Part shown: positions 34,801-44,042 of the stretch, one piece after another | How the letters are laid out: each line of letters begins with the position of its first letter | How positions within the stretch are numbered: position 1 is the stretch's first letter | Source: Moniliella sp. 'wahieum' | Taxonomy: Eukaryota; Basidiomycota; Moniliellomycetes; Moniliellales; Moniliellaceae | DNA: 64,000 bases | NCBI GenBank assembly: GCA_003971905.1 | Contig: RSEE01000016.1 | Location: 310,001 to 374,000, forward strand | Direction: 5' to 3' | Program-made: the position numbers and the translations under genes | Notes under the pieces: generated by a model | What the model saw: the letters and a program-made list of their open reading frames with translations, nothing else | Told to the model about the DNA's origin: nothing | Database searches by the model: none

Positions 34801-35692
34801 GCCCTGTTCCCCTTGGCCGCACGGGCCAAGTCGATGAGGATCCGGCCCGCTTCGCTCAGCTCGGAACTGCGCCGTCGCCATTCGACGGGCGCCCGCCGTG
34901 CTCCGCGGGTAGTGGTGGTGCGGGTGTACATTGTGACCAAGCAGCGCTTCGTTGACTTGGACATTTACCCCGACGCGATGAATGCGCGCGAACTGGTGGT
35001 GGACGCGATGGCCAAGGCCTCGGTCCACCCGGCGGTGGATGACCCGGCACCCGGCGGATGGTGCATGTTTGACGTGAGCGTGGAGCTGGGATTGGGTACG
35101 TTGTCATTCCCGCTTCTCTTTGTGTTGGGTAAATACTAACCTGCCCCCCCCCCCTCCCTTCACAGAGCGTCCTCTGCGTGAGTATGCAAACATTGGTCAG
35201 GTCCTTCGCTGCCGCTGCAACCCCCTGTCGGACTACTTTTTCCTTCGTCGGACCGAGCTGTCCTCGAGCCTGACGATGCGCTCGGTACCTGTGGTGCCGC
35301 CCACGTTGGGGGGGTGGGTGCACCTGCGCGACCGAAAGGGCAAGTGGAGCAAGCGTTGGCTCGAGTTGCGGGACCAAGCGCTGTTCCATGCCCGCAACAT
35401 GGCTGGCAAGGACGAAGTGTTGATTGGCGGGTTGCACGAGTGGGACATTGAGTTGATTCATGCCCCCTTGGCCACCCTGCCCACGCTCAAGCTGCCCAAA
35501 GCATGTGGCTTTGCCGTCCGCCGCCAAACCTCCCGCCCTCCCGGGCCAGATGACCATCGCTACCTCGTCGTCGTCTCGCTCATGGACCCGGCCGCGTACT
35601 CTGATTGGGTCCGTTCCATCCTCTTGGCCCGTACCTATCTCTTGAAGAAGGAGTTTCCCCACCTCTTCTACAGCGGCGAGGCACGGCACTAA
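28820..35692 (+). CDS. RA-PH domain protein with a very long disordered N-terminus
   Basis: Likely Ras-GTPase effector or adaptor at membranes. The C-terminus has a Ras-association domain (RVVVVRVYIVTKQRFVDLDI, then MNARELVVDAMAKASVHPAV), a 70-nt intron at 35096-35165 (GTACGT...TCACAG) joining ELGL to ERPLREYANIGQVLR, and a PH domain (GGWVHLRDRKGKWSKRWLEL through YSDWVRSILLARTYLLKKEF). It stops at 35692. The order RA then PH is that of MRL/Grb7-type adaptors. Upstream, about 6 kb reads as disordered Pro/Ser/Glu-rich protein with frame changes every few hundred bases: RSPVRERHVPS, SQPEPR repeats, DAEYESESDSDDEPPRG, HEEEEEEDTDDSDYD. ATG 28820-28822 is the first plausible start. I cannot exclude two genes, but see no intervening terminator or promoter. 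Confidence 0.65.
29411..29497 (+). repeat. Imperfect 28-bp direct repeat in the RA-PH N-terminal coding region
   Basis: GCGCGGTCCCCAGTGAGGGA...TCATGT at about 29414-29442 recurs as GCGCGGTCCCAGTGAGGGAA...TCATGT at about 29470-29497. Translated, it duplicates SPVRE(R/H)HVP. The second copy has one C fewer in the C-run, which shifts the frame. Confidence 0.7.
30221..30280 (+). repeat. 18-bp tandem repeat, 3.3 copies, coding
   Basis: The unit CGAACCAAGGAGCCAACC is repeated exactly three times plus six bases. In the coding frame it encodes the hexapeptide SQPEPR (REPRSQPEPRSQPEPRSQPE). Confidence 0.85.
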
Positions 35693-36302
35693 GGTGGCCC
35701 TATCGTCGTGGGTGAACGCGGATGCATGGTGCGTCCGTCGCTCTGTGGCTTTCGTCGGTGGCGCGGCGGCCGTTCTGCCGGGCTTTTTTTTTGTTAGGGT
35801 GGCTGGTGGGGTTTGTTCTGTTCGTCCATATGCACACTTTTGATGTGATCCATCCCTCGTTTGTTTCTTTTGCCGTTTCTCCGATCTCCCCCCCACCGCC
35901 ACCCCACCGTGCTCTCCCGTTTGACTATCCTTTCTCTGTATCGACAAAATGTGTGTGTGTCCCTATATTGGTATGGCTGGCAGAAGCGACCCACCTATTT
36001 CCCTCTGCCGTCTTTCAGCATTTCTCCCCCTGTGGGTCACAGAGCAGAGCAATTTAAGGCCCCGATTGGGGAGGGTTGTAGTGACCGGTGGCCAGTGACT
36101 AGTGACCAGTGACAAGGCACTGCGACGCAGTGCAAGCCAAGCACCCACCAACTGTGCCGGCGCTTGGACCCACAGAAGCTGGCTGCGCCATGGGCAGTCG
36201 CTCGCCAGTCGCCATTCCTGCTAACGCTGGAGCGAAATATGTATGCTCGCTTCCGTTCCTTGCACTCGTCTGCACGCCCATTAATACAAGCCCAAGACAT
36301 GA
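35693..36302. other. Intergenic; 3' flank of RA-PH gene and tRNA upstream region
   Basis: No gene. At about 36083-36113 there is GTGACCGG..CCAGTGACTAGTGACCAGTGAC, a short tandem run around ACTAGT. Confidence 0.55.
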
Positions 36303-36397
36303 GCTTCAATGGGTTAGTGGTATACTACATCGTTGCCAGACTGGCCCTGTGCCTGTGAGACGTCGATGTGACAGGGGTTCGATTCCCCTTTGAAGCA
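36303..36397 (+). tRNA. tRNA-Gly(GCC) with a 24-nt intron
   Basis: Acceptor GCTTCAA (36303-36309) pairs with TTGAAGC (36390-36396), with discriminator A at 36397. Anticodon stem CATCG pairs with CGATG (36364-36368). The loop TT-GCC-A places anticodon GCC at 36335-36337, followed by an intron at about 36339-36362 and T at 36363. The T-arm AGGGG-TTCGATT-CCCCT is perfect. A T5 run follows at about 36401-36405. Confidence 0.9.
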
Positions 36398-36790
36398 TTC
36401 TTTTTGCCCGACAAGCTGAGCTGCTCTGAGGCCGGGCGGAATCATAATCAGACCCGGCGGGCCCCAGCCTACGGCCCCTAGTCTCTCCAGATGTCTCCCG
36501 AGGCTGCAGATGGGGTGAGTGCATCAGGTTGGCGATAACTTGGGCCTGATGCTGATGGGCTAAGGCTGACCTCAGCGCGCTGAGCCTCAGCCCGGAGGCC
36601 TCCGAGGCACACTCGGTCCTCCTTCCGTCGGCGTACTCGAGTAGTTAACTAGTAACTAGTCACCCGCACTGGGCCGCTGTGCTGATGCGTGAGACGCGCG
36701 ATGACGCAAGCAGACACGCACGCTTCCCCCCACACCTCCCACTGCGCATCCCTGCCTCTTTTTACCCCGCCGCCACCGCCACCGCCACCC
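36398..36790. other. Intergenic with CTGAGCCTCAG-type palindromes
   Basis: Contains GACCTCAGCGCGCTGAGCCT at about 36570-36590, GGCCTCCGAGG, and ACTAGTAACTAGTCACCC at about 36646-36664. Promoter side of YPI1. No gene. Confidence 0.55.
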
Positions 36791-37493
36791 ATGCCAGATC
36801 CCCAAAGTCGCATCCACACCACCGGCACTCCCTCCCAGGTCCTCACCACCGCCCCTCCTCCCCTAGCGCGGGACCCTCGGTGCGCCTGGTGTTGCGGGGG
36901 ACGCAGGCCCCCGAACCGAGCCGGTCTTCTCACCGCGTTGTGTGGACCGAAGATACAATTGATAATGAAGGCTTAGGCCGCAAAAAGTCCAAAAGTACGT
37001 GGCCCTTCCCCTGCCCTTTGCGTCTGCCATGGCCGGACCGATTGGAAGTGCGAGACTGACCACATCGCTGATTACCCTTCCAGTCTGCTGCATCTACCAC
37101 AAACCACGCAACTTTGATGAATCTTCCTCCGAGTCCGGCTCGGACTCATCCGACAGTTCCGACTCGGATTCCGACTCGGACCAATCCGACTCGTCGGCTT
37201 CCTCAGCCGGTGCGGCTGCCGATGCGCGAAGGAGGTTAAAGGGAAAGGGTCGTGGCGGCGACCCCGCTGGTCATACGCATGGCCCCGATCACAACCACGG
37301 CCACGACCAGGCGTGTGCAGGTTCTGACCCAGACCACCATCTTCCCATTCCCCAAACCCAAGAATCTAAGGCCCGTCGCAATGGCGGCGCGGGCACCATG
37401 ACCATCACGCGCACCGAGACACAAGAGGAAGAACAGGAGCAGGACGACGGCTCGCAACCGTTTCGCAAACCGAACAAGTATGAGCGGCCGTAA
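36791..37493 (+). CDS. YPI1: Type 1 protein phosphatase inhibitor YPI1 / inhibitor-3 (PPP1R11) family
   Basis: Small disordered regulator of the PP1 catalytic subunit, nuclear in yeast. Exon 1 (ATG 36791) ends HRVVWTEDTIDNEGLGRKKS, the conserved PP1-binding VxW block. The 89-nt intron 36995-37083 (GTACGT...CTTCCAG) is phase 1 and joins KKSK-I-CCIYHKPRNFDE, the family's second signature. Then come a Ser/Asp tract (SSDSSDSDSDSDQSDSS), a His-rich stretch (HTHGPDHNHGHDQ) and the end KPNKYERP. A one-base shift in the C-run near 36868 separates the first 25 codons from the rest. Upstream methionines exist but would add a poorly conserved leader. Confidence 0.9.
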
Positions 37494-38821
37494 GGACGGG
37501 TGCGTTCCACGCGCTCTATTTGTGCGCATTGCATGCCTTTGGGCTCCCGCCTGCATGCTTATTCTTTGACTCTCTCTGTGTTCCCTCTTCAAGAAGAGGG
37601 TGCGGGTGGGAGCATGCTCGTTTAATTCACGTACTCCTTCGCGTGTTCGCACTCCTTCACAGTGTGAACAGCGTCTTTCATGCGAAGGTGAATGTGTTCC
37701 GCCACGTCGCAACCTTTGACTGTTCTCACTCATCACGCCTTTCATCGTGCTTGCCAGTCCTGTAGCCGGTGGCTATTCCTGTATGACTCGTTACAGACCA
37801 TATTCGCCTTTGTGGTGAGGTTCGGTCTCCAATGGTCTGCATCTCACATATAGACTAGCGTTTTCAAGGTTCTGTACGCACCGCCCATCTGCTTTCACTG
37901 TCGCACCCGAGCATGGAGATGAAGCCGCAAACCACTGCCCGTAGATCAGCCTCCGCAAATTTGGCTGATTCACTCGAATTTTGGGACCTCTGGCGCTGCA
38001 TATGGACAAGGAAGGGAGGAAGTATCGACCACGCGTTCACTCTTAGTTCACAGCATACTACTACTGCCTTCCGTAGATCAACAGTGAGGTCATCACGCCT
38101 CTCGGCACCCTATGTTTGCTCGAGTTTGTTACCCGGCGGATGGCTTCATCGGCTGGCACCTGAACTCTGAACACCGATACTATTATACTCTTCCTCGCTC
38201 AAATTTATCCCCAGTGGGCTCCAGACCACCGGACGCGTCAATCACCCTCGACCACGTATAGCCAGCCACCCTTCCGTTAATCTCATAGTTTTGCCCAGGA
38301 TCGCTACGCCGGCACCCATCCGTCCTCAATCTCAAGACAACAACTTGCGCAGGAAGTTCGCCTGGGTCAAAGCGTTTGTGTCAGTTGTTCGCTGTTCTAC
38401 CAGGGCGCATGCCACCCTCCAAGACTGCCTTGTTGAACTTCAATGCAGTATCCAGTGAAAATAAGATTGGGGAAGGGGAATACGACCTTTATCTCCCGTG
38501 CACTCATCTCACCCCATGCGAATGCCCTCATCCCTCGGGCCTGGGCTTCCCCCACCAGAACCACATGCTTCCCAGCACTAAATGCGGGTTGCGAGCATGT
38601 TCTCTGGACCTCGTAGGTTACCTGCCGGGAACCTGTCCGCTGATAATGTTTGTGAGTCGACGTGGTATGCAGCTGCCGAAGCAAATGGAACGAGTTGCAT
38701 GAAATGGAATGGGAGAATGGACAAGCGGATCATTCGGTGGCTGGTATTGGGGTTGTTTGAAGTGCGGTACCGAACCATTGGAGAGGAAGTAGCTGCAAAC
38801 AGGGGATGGTGTGAGTAACAA
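37494..38821. other. Intergenic, no gene recognised
   Basis: 1.3 kb between YPI1 and IMP1, AT-richer than the coding DNA around it. The open frames (for example 38376-38702) have no motif. It contains the 3' flanks of two converging genes. Confidence 0.5.
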
Positions 38822-39407
38822 CTAATGAATCGCACACAGCAAGGAGACCGACCCACCCTAGCTACTACACGTCCCGCACGAGCCCCATGGGTACCGGGCC
38901 ATAGTGCCGCGAATCGGTCGAGTTGTTGATTGTCGCCGGCGAGCCAGACATGACCGCGAGGAACGGTGACCATGGGCGATTGCTCGTCACGCGGGTCGGA
39001 CTGGAGGGTTCGTCCCTGGCAGGCCCAGCACGCGCTTGCACAACGGCCCGGGCTGGGTTGGTAGGCGAGATGGCGACGACTAGCTCGCCCAGTTCGAGGT
39101 CAAGGGTGTTGCGGACTTTTCGAGCGTACGCTTGGCGTGCCAACTCGGCCGCGTCCGGCTCGCTCGAGTTAACCATAGCGACGAGGGCGCGGTACTGCTC
39201 ACGAAGACTGCGAGGGCGTTGTACACGGGGAACTTGACGCACACCACCATCTCGCCCGAGGGCGACATGGTGGGCACCATGCTGCTGCCAACCGTGATGC
39301 GGGCGTCGGCAATGGGGTGGTGAAGAGATGGGCAGCGGCCATGAGCTGGACGGCTGCCACCGACACATGGCCGGCTGTCGGAGGAAGCTGACGGAGAGGA
39401 CGGCCAT
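38822..39407 (-). CDS. IMP1: Mitochondrial inner membrane protease subunit 1, signal peptidase I-like
   Basis: Removes sorting peptides in the intermembrane space. ATG at 39405-39407 (MAVLSVSFLRQ), followed in a shifted frame by a hydrophobic anchor (VAAVQLMAAAHLFTT). Catalytic Ser block GSSMVPTMSPSGEMVV, then LDLELGELVVAISPTNP, the catalytic Lys block CKRVLGLPGD (needs one base shift), VPRGHVWLAGDN, NSTDSRHYGPVPMGLVR and GRVVARV. These are the standard boxes of IMP1. The end is uncertain; a TAG at 38822-38824 gives a suitable short tail. At least four one-base frame changes occur within 600 nt. A C11 tract immediately precedes the ATG on the sense strand. Confidence 0.85.
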
Positions 39408-39750
39408 GGCGGGGGGGGGGATGGGGGCGCGACGGACAGCAGGGGAGAGACGCGGGATGGGCGGCACGTGAGAGGCAGCGGCTGGCGTCCCAACCAGCGC
39501 CAGCGGTTGATTGACTACCTGGCTGCGGCCCACCCCAGCACTGGCAAGTGGCGCGGCAGCGGAACTGCGGCCGGCAACATTGAAACCAAGAAGTTTTAAT
39601 TAGCAGCAGACAATTTTGCTGGCCACCACCACACCAACCCCCCCGGCCCCGTCGCAGCCAGAGGCGAGCCAGGCCGAGCGAGATGCTGCCTCTCCGCCTG
39701 CGCCTGTTCCGGCAGGCGGGAGGAGTCCCCTCCGCCCACTGTCTGCTGCC
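39408..39750. promoter_or_regulatory. Short divergent promoter between IMP1 and a mitochondrial-targeted protein
   Basis: 343 bases separate two divergent genes whose products are both expected in mitochondria. It contains the homopolymer next to the IMP1 start and no convincing TATA box. Co-regulation is plausible but unproven. Confidence 0.4.
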
Positions 39751-42700
39751 ATGTCTGTCCGCACACTCGCCGCCAGCAGCCGTCTGCTGCCTCGGCCACG
39801 CAGCAGCAGCGGCAGCAGCAGCTGGCCCCGCAACCACCTGTGTCCGCGTCGTCTCCACCGCCTTCCTCCCCTCCCCTTCTCGCATTCCCATGTCTGCATC
39901 GGGCACGCAGGCGACGCTCCGCCTTCTGTGAGTGTTCAATGCCCATTTCTCTGTGCCTGTGTAGCCACATTCATTAACAAGCCCCCGCACCCAGTCCTAC
40001 GTCTTACATCGTCCTATCACTCGCCGCCCGCCTATGGGTCCCCAAGCACCTCTGGGGCCCCGAAAAACCAATAAACCCCGCCCCTTTATCAGCCACAAAT
40101 TCTTAGACCGCCAAAGTGACAAGCTGCGAGCCCTTCTTCCTCCACGTGGCACCGCAGTGCCTTCACTCGAATCGCCGTCCAAGTCGGTTGCTCACGAAAG
40201 CAGCGAGTCGGACGAGGGCCCCAGCCGCACTACCCGGAAATGGGAGAGCTATATGACCTCAGTTTTCATACCCGGCAATTAGTTATCCGCAGCAAGATTG
40301 AGCGTCTAAAGCCGCAGGACGTTTTGGACGCCCTGTGTGGCCCTGGGCACCTAGGTGATATGTCACGCCTGGATCTGTACATTCTTCTTCGCATATATGC
40401 TTCCAACGGTTCGATCAACCTTTCGGGTGTTGACATTGAGGTGTGGCACAATGTGCTTCGTGAGATTGTTGCAGGCAACAACCTCAACCTCCTCAAGCTC
40501 TTCTTGTGCGACATTGACTCATCGTCCGCCGCCTGGCTGTTTGAAACAACCAGGGTCTTTCCTCCTGGGAGTTAATCGACAAGGTGCGCCTGATGCGGAA
40601 AAGGCATCGCCCACAAACCCCAATTCCCACTTTGACCACCCTCGATCTTCTCCGGCCACTTCACATCCAAGGTGGTCACTTTGGAGCACAGCCTGATTCG
40701 GATGCGTATATGACGCTCTCGGTTTTGTCGTTCGTGAAGCGGTCATGCCATCGCAGCACTCTGAATCCGAAGGGGACCAAAAACTCTTCACCCCCAACTT
40801 GGTAGCCCAGGTTCTTCGGATGTTGATCAAAGTTGATCGGATTCAAGCGGGACTAACGCCCGAAGAGGTGCCCCATTCCATCCTCGAGCCGTGGCTTCTC
40901 TTCCCCCAGTACCGATGCGGCGACTCTTTAATCTCTTGATCCGTTCCGACGAGACGGATGTCGACCTATTTTACCTCGTCGATGGTCTTCGTCGGAAATT
41001 AGGTACTTTATTTCCCTCTGGGAATAGGAGGACACCCACGTTCCCTTCCCTGCAGGAAGGTACCGACTTGCTACTATACTACATGAACCCGGCCGTCTTC
41101 CTTCGAGCATCGCATCATGCACGGGTCCTTGAACACGAGGCGGAGCAACCCGAATCTGTGGACACTTTCGATACCGAAAAGCGACGACCGCGGGCCAAGC
41201 CTCCTCAGAAAGTGCCTGAATCTGACTCTCTGTCCCAATCGCTCGAGAACCAACGGCAAATCCAGATGGTTAGCTCAGTGCTGAAAGTGTTCCGGAATGT
41301 CCTCGCTACTGGTGCCACGGATCATGTGTCCCAGGAGATGAGCGATAAGATCATGGACCTGGCCTCGGCCGATGCCGATGCGTTGGTCCCCTGGTTGCGC
41401 ATCGAAGTTGTGCGCAAACTTTCGGACCGCGTTCGTGGCACCACAGGACCCACCCTAGATCAGATGGAGACCATCAAGTTCCGTCTGATGGTGCGCTGTG
41501 CCTGCTTGCGTCTTCTTCTCTGCACTGAGGACTCTGAAGCTTCAACTCGCAATCTACTTTGCTAGCGGACGATCTGTTCTGGATGCGGCGTACGTTGGAG
41601 AAGATTGTTACCCCCGGGGATGATCCTCCTGGTCCACCCCAGGAGGAAGTGGACGCATACGAGCACCTGCTGGCTGAAGTTCTTCCGCAACAGATTGCTC
41701 TCTCGCCAAACATCCAACGCCTCCAGCGGTGCAAAACTTCATGGCCGCGCTGGATTGGATCCCACGCAGACACATTTACCTTATTCCCACCGAGTTTGCT
41801 CACGCCTTGCTCCGCTCCTTGCTCAACGCTGGCCACGCTGAGGCTGCCGCAAGGTTCGTCGCGGCCTGGACGGGTCTCAATGCGCGAGGGGAATATGAGC
41901 CTGACAGAGACTCGTACGCGGTAGACTTGGCGCAGAAGTCTCTGCCCGAAGATGACGCTGTTAACCTAATCCGGGCGGCCAATACGACTCTGAATGTCAG
42001 TATGACACGCAAGCTTGCCAGCACCTTCCGATTGGCACGATATCCCGGTCGCCGGTCGTTCGACTTGCTTCTGACCCATCTTGGTTTGTATAAACTTAAA
42101 TGGTCCCACTCCGGGGCCGGACGGTCCATCCACGCCATCGAGACGATGGCCAGCTTTACTGCTGCTGAGAACGCGCTTGCTCTCGCCAACACGGAGGCGC
42201 GGCGGCGGTCGAATCCTCACACGGAATTGGTCGAGCGCATGTACCGCATGTACCTGAACAAGACCTTTGGCCGGTCATGTGTGCCAGAAAGCTGTCTTCC
42301 TCGATTCCGACCGACGACCTGGTCAGCCTCTTCAACACGGCCCTGTTGCTACGGGAATATGACGATGCGTTTCAATGCGCCGAGCATCTGCGCCAGCGCC
42401 GTCCCATTGCCTACCAACTCGATTGCTTTGAATTTTCCAGGACTTTGCCCGGTCGAGCCCAGATGATGCGAGCGAGGCCGTGTCGCTTCTGGCCAAGGAA
42501 AAACACTCCGGCTCTCCCAGCTACTGCCAGGCTTGACCGACATTCTCCCACCCCGTATCTCCACTGTAGCTGCGGCCAACATTGTGGAAAATGTCTTCCA
42601 CACCCTTTGGGCCCGGCGGTACTATGCGGCGGCTTCAAATCTGGCCGAGGAGGCAGCCAAAGTGCAACTGGGCATCGAGCTGGGCGCGCATCCGTATATG

Positions 42701-43755
42701 CGCTGATGACCATAGCAAGTCGATGCCTGCGCGCCAGTTTGCCCACTTTGCTCGCTACCATCTCGATGAGGGCGACGTGGAGTACTTTGCCGGTGTGCTG
42801 ATCCACATCTCGCGCTGGTGGGCACGAGGCCAGTCGATCCAATCCATTCTCAAAAGCACCCGTGCTGGCGCGTCCGAGTGGGGCGCCTTCTTCCTCGCGT
42901 ACCCATGGCGCGAGCTCGTTGGTCCTACCTACTGGATCACCAAGCTTCTCCCTGCCATCTCCCTCTTCCGTACCGTCTTTATCTCGGGCCAAACCGTCGA
43001 GTACCGCAACTGCGCTCTGCTCGTCAAGCGCATCCGCCAAATGGCCGACATGGCCCAAAGCAGAGAGGAACGGGACTTTTGGAGCCTTCAACTGTGGAAG
43101 GTGATGGGTGCTTGCTGCTGGCCCGACGCGGCGTGCCGTACATGCACTTGATTTCCATGCTTGGCAAATTCCGTACCTCGATGCTCACAAGCTGCAGAGC
43201 ATGGCCTCCGACCATCTCTCGCCTGCCGAGGCCGGGGTTGATCGCGTGATTGACGATGCGAATCGGGAGGTGGTGCAGACGGCGCGTCGCTCTCGCCATA
43301 CATCTGGCTCCTCTTCCGTTTCGGCCACCTCGATGGCGCTCTCATCATCCCAATGGCGCTCCCACAAGCACGGTCAGGAGTTGCAGAGCCTGGCCGCGTT
43401 CCAACTGCCCATCCCGCCGCGGCCCTTGGTCGCCCACGATGAGCAAGGCCTAGGACCGGTGTACCAGGGCAGCTTTGTCGGGCCCTTCCGCGCGCCCTTT
43501 GTCATCCTCTCCCACGCGGCCCAAGGGTTTGGCACGCTGGGCGCCTACGAACGGATGCAGTGCACCCTCAATGTCATCCACTCGTACGGTCTCAACCCAG
43601 TCAAAACCGAAGCACGTGCCAACGCGCTGTACCAGCAATCGCGCAAGGGCGTGCCGCGCTGGGACCAAAACGAGCGCAAGCTCCACCACATCTTTCCCCG
43701 CTACTCTGGGAAGCTACCGGCGCAGTCGGACGAGCCACCTTCGTCGGGGCCCTGA
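39751..43755 (+). CDS. Large mitochondrial-targeted helical protein, PPR-like, unassigned
   Basis: ATG 39751 gives MSVRTLAASSRLLPRPRSSS, an Arg/Ser-rich, acid-free leader typical of mitochondrial import. Long helix-rich stretches follow in successive frames: KIERLKPQDVLDALCGPGHL, VWHNVLREIVAGNNLNLLKL, FNLLIRSDETDVDLFYLVDG, EFAHALLRSLLNAGHAEAAA, LVSLFNTALLLREYDDAFQC, GPTYWITKLLPAISLF. The C-terminus is ERMQCTLNVIHSYGLNPVKT, then KLHHIFPRYSGKLP. Repeated 'xxLLxxxxxxxx(D/E)xA' helices suggest a pentatricopeptide-like fold, possibly an organellar RNA factor; I cannot name a homologue. About 1,250 residues if continuous. The frame changes are single-base and no introns are evident. Confidence 0.6.
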
Positions 43756-44042
43756 CCGCTTCACCTCCCTTCGCCTACTTCCGCATGCATGCTTACCCTT
43801 CCTTCTGCCTCCTCAAGCGTGCTTGGTCATAGTCCCCGCCCTACTCTCCTAGCCATGGTAGACAGGAATGGGGCAAGCATCCTACGCAGTAGGAACGTAA
43901 AACGGCACCTGCCATTCATTGGCGCGAGAGCCGTGAGCACTGTAGACCCCCCCGCCCCGCTGCCTATCACATCCACTGGGTCCCTGCCCCGCCTATCTCC
44001 TTTCCATCTCGCATAGACCATGGGATCATCGATAATACAAGC
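43756..44042. other. Short convergent intergenic region
   Basis: 3' flanks of two converging genes. Nothing recognised. Confidence 0.5.
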
